A stretch of 64,000 nt of DNA from JACQAP01 sp035275265 (GTDB lineage Bacteria > Pseudomonadota > Gammaproteobacteria > Burkholderiales > JACQAP01): positions 124,001 to 188,000 of the forward strand of contig DATENC010000006.1 of NCBI GenBank assembly GCA_035275265.1. Reading direction: 5' to 3'. Shown in pieces: positions 32,829 through 40,898 of this stretch (positions within the stretch are counted from its first letter, which is position 1; each line of letters begins with the position of its first letter). The translations under genes and the position numbers were made by a program. Under the pieces are notes generated by a model. That model saw only the letters and a program-made list of their open reading frames with translations, did no database searches and had not been told where the DNA came from.

Positions 32829-32882
32829 GCCTAACAACGCGCTGCGCTCGAACGCCCGGGCGCCGGTGAGCGGGCGTTAGGC
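32829..32882 (+). other. attC site 12 (54 bp)
   Basis: R'' GCCTAAC at 32829-32835 and R' GTTAGGC at 32876-32882 are both perfect. The arms ACGCGCTGCGCTCGAACGCC and GGCGCCGGTGAGCGGGC form the imperfect stem. This is the last intact site before a 5.8-kb stretch without attC. Confidence 0.9.
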
Positions 32883-32897
32883 GCTGAAACCCGCTTT

Positions 32898-33347
32898 ATG
32901 AAAAAACGACCTGTTTCCAAGTCCCCGCGGAAGGCACGCGCGAAGGCCAAGCCGGTGAAACTCCTTGCAGGCGCCAACCCCCAAATCGCGAAAGCCGACG
33001 GCGAAGCGCCCGTGCGGGCCTACATCGCGGCGATGCCCGGCTGGAAGCGTGACATTGGAATGCGCCTCGATGCGCTCGTCGTGCGCAATGTGCCCAACGT
33101 GCGCAAGGCCGTGAAGTGGAACTCGCCGTTCTACGGCATCGAGGGCCAGGGCTGGTTCCTGGGATTCCATACTTTCACGCACTACGTCAAGATGACCTTC
33201 TTCCGCGGCACGTCGCTGCGACCGGTCCCACCCGGTGGCACGGGCAAAGATGCGCGCTGGATCGACATCCACGAAGACGATCTCGACGAGGCACAGGTGG
33301 TTACCTGGGTGAAGCAGGCCGCCGCGCTGCCCGGCTGGGTCCCGTAG
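32898..33347 (+). CDS. DUF1801 protein (copy 1)
   Basis: A 149-residue DUF1801 (YdhG/YjbR-like fold) protein. A Lys/Arg/Ala-rich N-terminal extension of about 20 residues is followed by APVRAYIAAMPGWKRDIGMR, NVRKAVKWNSPFYGIEGQGW, YVKMTFFRGTSLRPVPPGGT and WIDIHEDDLDEAQVVTWVKQ. The function is unknown. It follows attC 12 by 15 bases and is followed 47 bases later by a second DUF1801 gene with no attC between, so the two may form one two-gene cassette or a fused pair. Confidence 0.88.
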   Translation: MKKRPVSKSPRKARAKAKPVKLLAGANPQIAKADGEAPVRAYIAAMPGWKRDIGMRLDALVVRNVPNVRKAVKWNSPFYGIEGQGWFLGFHTFTHYVKMTFFRGTSLRPVPPGGTGKDARWIDIHEDDLDEAQVVTWVKQAAALPGWVP

Positions 33348-33394
33348 CCGACAGTCTTGCAAATGAATATATCTGGAACCTCTAGGGTGAGAAC

Positions 33395-33814
33395 ATGAAA
33401 AAGTCGGGCGCGAGCCAAGGGCAGTCGGCATCGGAGCTTATCTCGAAAAGAATCGCCGAACTCGGAGACTGGCGCGGGAAAACCCTGAGCAGAATGCGCA
33501 AGCTCATCAGGGAAGCAGACCCGGACGTCATCGAGGAGTGGAAGTGGATGGGCACTCCGATTTGGTCGCACGACGGCATCATCTGCACTGGCGAATCCTA
33601 CAAGAAGGTCGTGAAGCTTACCTTCGCCAAGGGCGCGTCTCTGAAGGATCCGGCTCGTCTCTTCAACGCGAGTGTCGACGGAAACGTGCGGCGCGCGATC
33701 GATATCCACGAAGGAGAGGAAGTTGGCGAGTCCGCCTTCAAGGCGCTCATTCGCCAAGCGGTCGCGCTCAACAGTTCTGGCAAGTCGAAGCCTTCGAAGA
33801 AAGCGAAGTCCTAA
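33395..33814 (+). CDS. DUF1801 protein (copy 2)
   Basis: A 139-residue DUF1801 protein: ELISKRIAELGDWRGKTLSR, then PDVIEEWKWMGTPIWSHDGI, YKKVVKLTFAKGASLKDPAR, a RRAIDIHEGE segment and a Lys/Ser-rich tail (GKSKPSKKAKS). It shares fold and family with copies 1 and 3 but is clearly divergent, so these are not recent duplicates. GGTGAG lies six bases before the ATG. The function is unknown. Confidence 0.88.
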   Translation: MKKSGASQGQSASELISKRIAELGDWRGKTLSRMRKLIREADPDVIEEWKWMGTPIWSHDGIICTGESYKKVVKLTFAKGASLKDPARLFNASVDGNVRRAIDIHEGEEVGESAFKALIRQAVALNSSGKSKPSKKAKS

Positions 33815-33834
33815 GGAATTCCGGACTCAATTGC

Positions 33835-34092
33835 ATGAGCAGGCCTCTCCGCCTCTTCCTGAACTTATTGGGCCTGGTCGTGATTGCTGCTCCTTTGAGC
33901 ATTCTGACCACCATTCTGCTGTTTCCCCTTTGGTCGTGGCTTGAAGCTTCGACCGGCATTGAGGCTGTCGGGCACTCGGGGCCGGCCGAATGGTGTTACG
34001 CGGCCGTCTTTCTTATCCTTATCATTGCGACGAGTGGTGCACTAATAGTGTTCATCCGTCACCGCGCCAATGACAGCCGTGCCAGAATCTAA
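33835..34092 (+). CDS. small membrane protein, two transmembrane segments
   Basis: An 85-residue protein starting at ATG 33835 (MSRPLRLFLNLLGLVVIAAP). The first hydrophobic segment runs to about residue 35 and the second (AVFLILIIATSGALIVFI) to about residue 75, with a charged tail RHRANDSRARI. I do not recognise a family. It lies 20 bases after the DUF1801 copy 2 stop and 60 bases before the hydrolase gene. Confidence 0.6.
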   Translation: MSRPLRLFLNLLGLVVIAAPLSILTTILLFPLWSWLEASTGIEAVGHSGPAEWCYAAVFLILIIATSGALIVFIRHRANDSRARI

Positions 34093-34152
34093 GTCCACAT
34101 CTCTACCGGGAAACCCCGACAACCAGGACTGTTCACAATCAGAGGAAACGAG

Positions 34153-35433
34153 ATGAAGGCACTGCGAAACACCACCTGCGGGTTGGTCCTGGCATTGTCC
34201 GCGGTCGTCTTGACCTGGGCGGCCGAACTGCCGACGGCCAAACCGGAAAGTCTTGGATTTTCATCGGAGCGCCTTGCGCGCATCGCGCCCGCCATCCAGC
34301 GCGAAATCGACAAGGGGCAGTATCCGGGCGCGGTAATGCTTGTCGCGCGCAAGGGCCGGATCGTCTATTTCGAAAGCTTGGGTCAGCTCGATCCCGCCAG
34401 CGGTAAGCCGATGAGGAAGGACGCTATCTTCAGGCTTTATTCGATGACCAAGCCGTATACGTCCGTGGCGATCATGATGCTGATGGAGGAGGGGAAACTG
34501 CGAGTGTCCGACCCCGTCTCCAGGTACATTCCGGCATTCGCCAATCTCCAGGTCAGCGTAGCGACGACGGATCCCCGTACCGGCGCGACCAAATACATAA
34601 ACGTGCCGGCCGATCGCGAGATCAATATCCAGGATCTGCTGCGTCACACATCGGGATTCGTGTACGCAGGGTTTACACCTAACCAGAAGGTCAAGGAGTT
34701 GTACACGAAGGAAGGGGTTGATTGGGAGGCTGTGACGCCCGCCGAGCAGATCGAGCGGCTTGCAAAGGTGCCGCTGGCCCACCAGCCGGGCACGACGTTC
34801 GAGTACGGCCTGTCGGTCGACGTGCTCGGGCGCATAGTCGAAGCGATCTCGGGCATGACGCTGGGCCAGTTCCTGCAGCAGCGCCTCTTCACTCCGCTTG
34901 GCATGACAGACTCTGCGTTCATCGTGCCGCAGGACAAACTCGGCCGCCTGGCACAGCCTTTCGCGACCGATGCTGCGACGAATACCCCGATCAACCTGCT
35001 CGATGTCACGGTGCCGCAGAAGAATGATGCCGGCGGTGCGGGCAGCGTCGGCACGGCGTCGGACTACGCCCGCTTTCTGCAAATGCTGATCAATGGTGGT
35101 GAGCTCGATGGCGTCCGCCTGCTGAGTCCGACCACCGTGAGATACATGACGGCGGACCATCTTGGCCCGGATACAAGATTTTCGGGCGTGACGACCCTGC
35201 CCGCAGGCACAGGGTTCGGGTTGGGCTTCGCCGTCCGCAAGGAGACCGGACGCTTTGAAGTCAGCGGCAATGCCGGCGAATACTATTGGGCAGGCGCGGC
35301 GGGCACGGGGTTCTATGTGGACCCGAAGGACGAGATCATTTCCGTGTGGATGACGCAGGGACAGCCGGGAATGGCGCGGCGCTATGACCGCTACCTGTTC
35401 AAGCAAATGGTGTATCAGGCCATTGTGAAGTAG
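34153..35433 (+). CDS. exported serine hydrolase, beta-lactamase/transpeptidase fold
   Basis: A 426-residue protein of the class C beta-lactamase/esterase EstB superfamily. The signal peptide is MKALRNTTCGLVLALSAVVL. The catalytic SxxK is in FRLYSMTKPYTS near residue 100, and the Tyr motif position is FEYGLSVDVLGRI. C-terminal GNAGEYYWAGAAGTGFYVDP replaces the KTG-type strand. These features fit esterase- or peptidase-like members rather than a true beta-lactamase. GAGGAAACG precedes the ATG. It is too large for a typical cassette and has no adjacent attC. Confidence 0.88.
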   Translation: MKALRNTTCGLVLALSAVVLTWAAELPTAKPESLGFSSERLARIAPAIQREIDKGQYPGAVMLVARKGRIVYFESLGQLDPASGKPMRKDAIFRLYSMTKPYTSVAIMMLMEEGKLRVSDPVSRYIPAFANLQVSVATTDPRTGATKYINVPADREINIQDLLRHTSGFVYAGFTPNQKVKELYTKEGVDWEAVTPAEQIERLAKVPLAHQPGTTFEYGLSVDVLGRIVEAISGMTLGQFLQQRLFTPLGMTDSAFIVPQDKLGRLAQPFATDAATNTPINLLDVTVPQKNDAGGAGSVGTASDYARFLQMLINGGELDGVRLLSPTTVRYMTADHLGPDTRFSGVTTLPAGTGFGLGFAVRKETGRFEVSGNAGEYYWAGAAGTGFYVDPKDEIISVWMTQGQPGMARRYDRYLFKQMVYQAIVK

Positions 35434-35531
35434 AGAGTATCTAGACGATCTTCCTCATGCGTCAGAGCACAGGCATCAGTGGTAGCCGCTAGGCGCAGAA
35501 TGCTGTTTTCTCCTGTCTGTGAGAGGCCAAC

Positions 35532-35915
35532 ATGCTGCACATCGAGAATGCTCGGGTAGACAGCCAACCGGTTGGCACAATCGAGGGCCAGCCGAACACG
35601 GGTATTTTCTTCGTCAAGCCGCTCATGCGCGGCGACAGCATGGCGCTGCTGGAAGTGCACGTGAAGGCGGGCGCAGCGTCGCTCATTCACTCGCATTCTC
35701 ATGAGTCGCTCGTCTATGTCGTCAGTGGCAGACTCAAGACCACAATCAACAACGAGACCTTCGTACTTGGTCCAGGCGATGTCTGTCGCCACCCGCGCGC
35801 AGTAGGTCATCGGGTGGAGGCTATTGAAGACACGATATTTGTAGAGATCAAGTCACCCCCCATAGAGTTACACCAAGTATTTGGCCTCGCGGCCGCGTCC
35901 GATGAAATGCCCTGA
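35532..35915 (+). CDS. cupin-domain protein
   Basis: A 127-residue cytosolic cupin. The first motif is AAASLIHSHSHESLVYVVSG with three His that can bind metal. The second is LGPGDVCRHPRAVGHRVEAI. The end is IELHQVFGLAAASDE. It starts at ATG 35532 (MLHIENARVDSQPVGTIEGQ). Only the gene family can be given. No attC flanks it, although the 16 bases before 35491 contain a vaguely R'-like CCGCTAGGCGC. Confidence 0.85.
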   Translation: MLHIENARVDSQPVGTIEGQPNTGIFFVKPLMRGDSMALLEVHVKAGAASLIHSHSHESLVYVVSGRLKTTINNETFVLGPGDVCRHPRAVGHRVEAIEDTIFVEIKSPPIELHQVFGLAAASDEMP

Positions 35916-36090
35916 CCCCTTGCTCGGCCGACGTGCAGGGACATTCGCCGTTGCGCGCGGCTGAGACTCCCGAATGCGGGCACCATGATCCGTATCCGCG
36001 AAATCGATCATGTTGTCTTGCGGGTTGGTTGCGGCCTGCGCCGGCGGCTGATCAAACGCTGATTGTCACTAACCGCATAGGAGGATCGAA

Positions 36091-36279
36091 ATGCCGACCA
36101 AGTATGCCGTCGTTTCAGGTGTTCTCTTCGCCGTCATAGCCGTTCTTCAAGCTGTGCGGGCTCTGTATCAATGGCCGGTGCTTGTCGGAGACGTTGACGT
36201 TCCAGTGTGGGGCTCCTGGGTTGCAACGGTCGTTGCTGGCAGCTTGTGCGTCTGGGCATTTCGGTCCGGACGCCAGTAA
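36091..36279 (+). CDS. small membrane protein (62 residues)
   Basis: A 62-residue protein with two hydrophobic helices: YAVVSGVLFAVIAVLQAVRA and VPVWGSWVATVVAGSLCVWA. AGGAGG lies seven bases before the ATG. I know similar unnamed small membrane proteins from many genomes, without a function. It precedes the SulP gene by 69 bases in the same direction. Confidence 0.75.
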   Translation: MPTKYAVVSGVLFAVIAVLQAVRALYQWPVLVGDVDVPVWGSWVATVVAGSLCVWAFRSGRQ

Positions 36280-36348
36280 CTCTGGACATGGGCAGCCTGG
36301 TACCCAACAGATCGCTGCCTGTGAATGCGGTCATCCAAAGGACAAGGC

Positions 36349-38049
36349 ATGAACGCCTGGAAGCGTTGGCTACCCGGATTGCAGGTGTTCAGCCGGTACG
36401 AAGCTGCCTGGCTGCCGCAGGATTTGATGGCCGGCTTGGTGCTGACCACGATGCTCGTGCCGGTCGGAATCGCCTACGCAGTGGCTTCGGGCGTCCCGGG
36501 AATCTACGGTTTATACGCCACCATCGTCCCGCTGCTCGCCTACGCCCTATTCGGCCCGAGCCGTATTCTCGTGCTGGGACCGGATTCCGCGCTCGCCGCA
36601 GTGATTCTCGCGGTCGTGCTGCCTCTGTCTGCCGGCGACCCGATGCGCGCTGTGGCCCTGGCGAGCATGATGGCGCTAGTGTCGGGGCTCGTGTGCATTC
36701 TTATCGGTGCAATGCGCCTGGGATTCATCACCGAGCTGCTGTCCAAGCCGATCCGTTACGGCTATATGAACGGCATCGCACTCACCGTGCTGATCAGCCA
36801 GCTGCCCAAGTTGTTCGGCTTTTCGATCGACAGCGCCGGGCCAATACGCGACCTCGTGCAGATCGTCCAGTCGATCCAGGGCGGCCGGGTCAACTGGACG
36901 GCGTTCGCGGTCGGCGTCGGCACGCTGGTAGCGATCCTGTTGCTCAAGCGCTGGAAGCGCATCCCCGGCCTCTTGATCTCGGTCGTCGGCGCCACAGTCG
37001 CGGTCGGCGTGCTCGGCCTGGACGAAAGCGCCGGGCTCAACGTGCTCGGTCCGCTGCCGCAAGGCCTGCCGTCGTTCGTGCTGCCGTGGATCGATCTCGC
37101 CGACGTCGTGCAGGTGGTGATCGGCGGCTGCGCCGCTGCCATGGTGGCATTCGCCGACACGAGCGTGCTGTCGCGTACGTATGCGGCCAAGACCCGCTCA
37201 CACGTCGATCCGAACCAGGAGATGATCGGCCTGGGCGCTGCGAACCTGGCAGCCGGGCTGTTCCAGGGCTTCCCGATCAGCAGCAGCTCCTCGCGCACGC
37301 CGGTCGCCGAAGCTGCGGGCGCGAAAACTCAACTCACCGGGGTGGTCGGTGCCGTGGCCGTCGCCCTACTGTTGTTACTGGCACCCAATCTGCTGGAAGA
37401 CCTGCCCAACAGCGCGCTGGCAGCCGTGGTGATTGCGGCGGCCATTGGCCTTTTCGAGTTCGACGACCTGCGCCGCATTTTCCGCATCCAGCAATGGGAG
37501 TTCTGGCTGTCCGTTGTCTGCTTCGTTGGTGTCGCCATATTCGGAGCGATTCCCGGCATCGCCTTGGCGGTCGCCATCGCGGTCATCGAATTCCTGTGGG
37601 ACGGGTGGCGGCCACATTACGCCGTGCTGGGCCGAGTCGACGGCATCCGGGGCTTTCACGACATCAAGCGCTATCCCGAGGCGCGGCTCGTTCCGGGCCT
37701 GGTCCTGTTTCGCTGGGATGCGCCGCTCTTCTTCGCCAATGCCGAGCTGTTTCACCAGCGCGTGCTCGAGGCCGTAGCGCAATCGCCGACGCAGGTGCGG
37801 CGGATCATCGTGGCCGCCGAGCCGGTCACCAGCATCGACGTGACCTCGGCGGACATGCTCGCCGAACTGGAGCAGGCCCTACGCGAATCGGGCGTCGAGA
37901 TGCGCTTCGCGGAAATGAAGGACCCGGTCAAGGACAAGCTGAAGCGCTTCGAACTGCTCGAGCGTTTCGGTGCCGCGAACTTCCATCCCACGATAGGCGC
38001 CGCCGTCGACGCCTACCTCGAAGAACACTCGGTGGATTGGAAACCCTGA
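36349..38049 (+). CDS. SulP-family anion permease with STAS domain
   Basis: A 566-residue inner-membrane transporter of the SulP/SLC26 family, which carries sulfate, bicarbonate or other anions. It starts WLPGLQVFSRYEAAWLPQDL, then GLVLTTMLVPVGIAYAVASG, the SulP signature region GLYATIVPLLAYALFGPSRI and FADTSVLSRTYAAKTRSHVD. About 12 hydrophobic segments are followed by a cytosolic STAS domain (about 430-560) with TSIDVTSADMLAELEQALRE. I prefer ATG 36349, with AAGGA six bases upstream, over ATG 36325. The substrate cannot be deduced. A hairpin terminator follows. A 630-residue open frame overlaps it but is a shadow. Confidence 0.93.
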   Translation: MNAWKRWLPGLQVFSRYEAAWLPQDLMAGLVLTTMLVPVGIAYAVASGVPGIYGLYATIVPLLAYALFGPSRILVLGPDSALAAVILAVVLPLSAGDPMRAVALASMMALVSGLVCILIGAMRLGFITELLSKPIRYGYMNGIALTVLISQLPKLFGFSIDSAGPIRDLVQIVQSIQGGRVNWTAFAVGVGTLVAILLLKRWKRIPGLLISVVGATVAVGVLGLDESAGLNVLGPLPQGLPSFVLPWIDLADVVQVVIGGCAAAMVAFADTSVLSRTYAAKTRSHVDPNQEMIGLGAANLAAGLFQGFPISSSSSRTPVAEAAGAKTQLTGVVGAVAVALLLLLAPNLLEDLPNSALAAVVIAAAIGLFEFDDLRRIFRIQQWEFWLSVVCFVGVAIFGAIPGIALAVAIAVIEFLWDGWRPHYAVLGRVDGIRGFHDIKRYPEARLVPGLVLFRWDAPLFFANAELFHQRVLEAVAQSPTQVRRIIVAAEPVTSIDVTSADMLAELEQALRESGVEMRFAEMKDPVKDKLKRFELLERFGAANFHPTIGAAVDAYLEEHSVDWKP

Positions 38050-38062
38050 AAAACATGGAGAG

Positions 38063-38093
38063 ACCCGGCCTCCTGCGAGACCGGGTTGTTCTT
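38063..38093 (+). terminator. hairpin terminator after the SulP gene
   Basis: ACCCGG-C-CTC (38063-38072) pairs with GAG-A-CCGGGT (38077-38086), leaving one mismatch and a CTGC loop, followed by TGTTCTT. It lies 14 bases after the stop. The T-tract is short, so termination may be partial before the GST gene. Confidence 0.6.
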
Positions 38094-38120
38094 CGCTAGC
38101 AATTCAAGGAGACAAGCCGG

Positions 38121-38723
38121 ATGCTCAGGGTGTATGGAGACATCTACTCTGGAAACTGCTTCAAAGTGAAGCTGCTTCTTTCCCACTTGGCGCTGCCTCA
38201 CGAATGGGTTCATGTCGATATTCTAAAAAAGGAAACGCGTACTCCTGAGTTTCTTGCCAAGAATCGAAACGGGAAGATTCCTCTTATTGAGATCGAGCCA
38301 GGAACGTTTCTCTCGGAGTCCCCGGCGATCTTGGCCTACCTGGCTGAAGGAACATCGTTCCTGCCCAAAGACCGGCTCGAGCGTGCGCGGGTTTTGCAGT
38401 GGATGTCTTTTGAACAATACAGCCACGAACCTTACATAGCGACGGCACGCTTTATCGTTCGCTACTTGGGCCGTCCGTCGACTCTGGAGGAAAGCCTGCA
38501 ACAGAAGATAGCGCCGGGGTATCGGGCTCTGGATGTCATGGAGCAGCATCTGTCATCGCTGGCATTCTTTGTGGCAGAGCGGTATACGATTGCCGACATC
38601 GCGCTCTATGCATATACACACGTTGCCCAGGAAGGCGGTTTCGACATGGCGAAATATTCTGCGATCGATTCCTGGATGGCGCGCGTCCGATCACAGACAG
38701 GCTATGTTGGCATGGATGGCTAA
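38121..38723 (+). CDS. glutathione S-transferase
   Basis: A 200-residue GST of the bacterial stringent-starvation/beta-like type. It begins VYGDIYSGNCFKVKLLLSHL with the Ser-Gly-Asn-Cys active-site region, then FLAKNRNGKIPLIEIEPGTF and LSESPAILAYLAEGTSFLPK. A helical domain contains YTIADIALYAYTHVAQEGGF (N-capping box). AAGGAG lies nine bases before the ATG. The TAA stop is inside the R'' core of the following attC, so this is a genuine cassette gene although no attC lies just upstream. Confidence 0.92.
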   Translation: MLRVYGDIYSGNCFKVKLLLSHLALPHEWVHVDILKKETRTPEFLAKNRNGKIPLIEIEPGTFLSESPAILAYLAEGTSFLPKDRLERARVLQWMSFEQYSHEPYIATARFIVRYLGRPSTLEESLQQKIAPGYRALDVMEQHLSSLAFFVAERYTIADIALYAYTHVAQEGGFDMAKYSAIDSWMARVRSQTGYVGMDG

Positions 38724-38782
38724 CCCCGCGTTCGAGACCGGACCCGCCAAGAACGACGCGCCCTTCAACGCGAACGTTAGTA
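38718..38782 (+). other. attC site 13 (65 bp)
   Basis: R'' GGCTAAC at 38718-38724 overlaps the GST stop. The right arm CTTCAACGCGAAC precedes GTTAGTA at 38776-38782, whose last bases deviate from GTTRRRY. Left CGCGTTCGAG pairs with right CTTCAACGCG. Confidence 0.75.
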
Positions 38783-38790
38783 GGCTCGGC

Positions 38791-39168
38791 ATGCAGACTA
38801 GGTGCATACGGTGGCTGATCTTCTTGGGATTAGCTGCTTTCCTGCCGCTTGTGTATTACATAGCTGTAATCGGGGGTTTTCTGCCGTATGGTGGCATTGT
38901 GCTTATTACGATCCGCAACATTTCAAACTCTTCACTGTTGCTTTTTGGCGTCTTTCATCTAGTGCCTTACGGACTCATGCTCTATTGGTTAGCCGGATTC
39001 ATAGCGCGAGTCATAGCGAGACGTGCCGCGGGTCACGTGTGGTTGGCAGCGACGCTTGTGCTGTTATTCCTTGCCGGCGTTGGCGCAATGCCCATTTTCG
39101 GAGTTGCCCACGGAGATATCCATTGGGCAAGCGCCTATGAGCTGTACGCTTCAGAAAAATTGAGGTAG
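38791..39168 (+). CDS. membrane protein, three transmembrane segments
   Basis: A 125-residue protein starting at ATG 38791, eight bases after attC 13. Hydrophobic stretches are CIRWLIFLGLAAFLPLVYYI, LLLFGVFHLVPYGLMLYWLA and VWLAATLVLLFLAGVGAMPI. I do not recognise the family. It is a single-gene cassette between attC 13 and attC 14, and its codons appear less GC-rich than those of the core genes. Confidence 0.7.
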   Translation: MQTRCIRWLIFLGLAAFLPLVYYIAVIGGFLPYGGIVLITIRNISNSSLLLFGVFHLVPYGLMLYWLAGFIARVIARRAAGHVWLAATLVLLFLAGVGAMPIFGVAHGDIHWASAYELYASEKLR

Positions 39169-39231
39169 GTGTGTGTGGACAAAGTTTGCTCCGCGTTGCG
39201 TATGTGTGCTGCAAGCAGGAGGCCTAACCCC

Positions 39232-39292
39232 GCAATGAACAGGGACCCTTATTCAGCGTGCCGCGCAGGGTGGGTTATCGCGAACGTTAGAC
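39232..39292 (+). other. attC site 14 (61 bp)
   Basis: R'' GCCTAAC at 39232-39238 and R' GTTAGAC at 39286-39292 are both consensus. The inner arms are less regular, AATGAACAGGGACC on the left against GGGTGGGTTATC on the right. The acetyltransferase ATG follows six bases later. Confidence 0.82.
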
Positions 39293-39298
39293 GCCTTG

Positions 39299-39856
39299 AT
39301 GTGGACTGAGCGCCAAAGGATGCTCGCCGGCGAGCTTTACAACCCGCTCGATCCCGAGCTGCTTGCGGCGCGCGAACGCGCACGAGATCTATGCCGGGCG
39401 CTAAACGATACCGGGGAGTCACAGCAAGCGGAGCGCCGGCGCATATTGCGGGATCTCTTTGGCGCTGGCGGCGATACTGCCTGTATGCAACCACCTTTCT
39501 ACTGCGACTATGGCTCGAATATCCACCTGGGCACGCGGGTGTTCTTCAACTTCAATTGCATCGTACTCGATGTGTGCGAAGTGCGGATCGGGGACTACAC
39601 GCTGTTCGGCCCGGGTGTGCAGATCCTGACCCCGCTGCACCCGTTGAATGCTGCCTCACGCAGAGAGCGGGAGTTCGGAAGGCCCATCGAGATCGGCGCA
39701 GACGTCTGGGTTGGAGGCGGTGCGCTCTTACTGGCGGGCGTGCATGTCGGATCGCGGGTAGTTATCGGCGCCGGTAGCGTAGTAACGCGTGACATTCCCG
39801 AGGGTGTTTTCGCGGCCGGAAATCCCTGTCGAGTCATCAGGGATGTATCAGATTAG
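39299..39856 (+). CDS. sugar O-acetyltransferase (maltose/galactoside acetyltransferase family)
   Basis: A 185-residue left-handed beta-helix acetyltransferase. The N-terminal Mac domain has MLAGELYNPLDPELLAARER. Hexapeptide repeats follow (FYCDYGSNIHLGTRVFFNFN, IGADVWVGGGALLLAGVHVG, VVIGAGSVVTRDIPEGVFAA), as does the catalytic-His segment LTPLHPLN. It transfers acetyl from acetyl-CoA to a sugar or other small acceptor. The start is ATG 39299, directly after attC 14. After its stop a GCGCGGCGCTC arm is visible but no clean attC. Confidence 0.9.
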   Translation: MWTERQRMLAGELYNPLDPELLAARERARDLCRALNDTGESQQAERRRILRDLFGAGGDTACMQPPFYCDYGSNIHLGTRVFFNFNCIVLDVCEVRIGDYTLFGPGVQILTPLHPLNAASRREREFGRPIEIGADVWVGGGALLLAGVHVGSRVVIGAGSVVTRDIPEGVFAAGNPCRVIRDVSD

Positions 39857-39944
39857 ATCACCGAACTCGAGTTCGAGCGGGCACGCCAAAGCGCGGCGCT
39901 CTGACCGTCACGGCACTAATACTATCGTCACAAAGGCCGAGTGA

Positions 39945-40343
39945 ATGTTGAAGACATATCGTGGTAGTTGCCACTGCGGGGCCGTCCGGTTCGAAGCTAC
40001 TCTCGACCTGACGATGAGCACCTACAGGTGCAACTGCTCCATCTGCAGGAGAAACCGGTTCTGGGCAGCCATTGCCAAACCGGACGGCTTTCACTTGCTT
40101 GCGGGAGAGCACCACATGATCGAGTACCGCTTCAACACGAAGAAGAACCAGCACTTCTTCTGCAAGCACTGCGGCGTCCGTGCCTTCTGCGTCGGCAATG
40201 AGACGTCAATCGGAAGGATGTACGGCGTGAACGTAGGATGCTTGGAGGGCATCACCGAGGAAGAACTTTCCAGGGTGCCAATTACTTACGTTGACGGTCT
40301 GAATGACAGGCAAGAACCGCCTGCGTTCTTCTCTCATCTGTAG
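39945..40343 (+). CDS. GFA-family (CENP-V domain) zinc protein
   Basis: A 132-residue protein of the glutathione-dependent formaldehyde-activating enzyme/centromere protein V family. The zinc-binding cysteines appear in RGSCHCGAVRF, YRCNCSICRRN and FFCKHCGVRAF. The protein ends with PAFFSHL, a family-typical close. Despite the name, most members have no proven formaldehyde activity. It is on the plus strand with cupin and hypothetical genes downstream and no attC site nearby. Confidence 0.9.
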   Translation: MLKTYRGSCHCGAVRFEATLDLTMSTYRCNCSICRRNRFWAAIAKPDGFHLLAGEHHMIEYRFNTKKNQHFFCKHCGVRAFCVGNETSIGRMYGVNVGCLEGITEEELSRVPITYVDGLNDRQEPPAFFSHL

Positions 40344-40401
40344 GGAGATTCTGACTCGTTGGCTGGTATCGACAAGCCCGCAGTATTTGGAGGTATCGAA
40401 C

Positions 40402-40863
40402 ATGGCATATCATTTCTCAGTTCGGCGGGGCGCCTCTCTCTCGATCTTGGCCGCATTGTCCACTCTCGTAGGTATCGCGTTTACGAAAGAGATGCTGAAC
40501 GAGCCAAAAGTGTGGCCGTACGCTGAGATGCAGTGGACGAAGGATCAAGTGCTTCCTTCGGTTCAAAGCGTTTTGCTTTGGGGAAACCCCAAGAGCGGAG
40601 AGCACGGGATGCTCCGCAGGTTCCCGGCCGGATTCGCGCCACCTCCTCACAAGCATCCAGCGGCTGAGCGGGTGGTCGTGGTTTCCGGGACTATCGAAGT
40701 ACGTCACAGCGGCGCAAGCGCCAAGTCACTCGGTCCCGGTTCGTATTCCGAGATCCCGGCAAACATGGTCCACGCAGTGAAATGTGGTGAAGGCTCCGAT
40801 TGTGAGTTTCTGCTTACCTCGCCCGGGCCGTTTGCGATCGTCCCGGTGGCAGAAGAAAACTAG
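40402..40863 (+). CDS. exported cupin-like protein
   Basis: A 153-residue protein with an N-terminal hydrophobic signal or anchor (RRGASLSILAALSTLVGIAF). A cupin domain follows: PAGFAPPPHKHPAAERVVVV, SGTIEVRHSGASAKSLGPGS and EIPANMVHAVKCGEGSDCEF. GGAGGTATCG precedes ATG 40402. The longer open frame upstream overlaps the GFA gene and is not coding. Domain order resembles the cupin at 29.2 kb (signal peptide then barrel), but the sequences differ. Confidence 0.82.
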   Translation: MAYHFSVRRGASLSILAALSTLVGIAFTKEMLNEPKVWPYAEMQWTKDQVLPSVQSVLLWGNPKSGEHGMLRRFPAGFAPPPHKHPAAERVVVVSGTIEVRHSGASAKSLGPGSYSEIPANMVHAVKCGEGSDCEFLLTSPGPFAIVPVAEEN

Positions 40864-40898
40864 CTCGGGCGCGAAGAATCCGTCGATGAGGAAAGAGA

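Noticed and set aside
34261..35406. 381-residue minus-strand frame across the serine hydrolase gene
   Set aside because: It is antisense to a well-supported hydrolase with His/Arg-rich shadow composition and no promoter or family signal.
34153..35433. Beta-lactamase resistance gene in an integron
   Set aside because: The SxxK is present, but the Tyr motif is YGL and the KTG strand is absent. This fits esterase-like serine hydrolases, and there is no adjacent attC to make it a cassette.
36207..38099. 630-residue open frame overlapping the SulP gene
   Set aside because: It is an out-of-frame shadow with extreme Arg content. The SulP frame has full domain structure and a ribosome-binding site.
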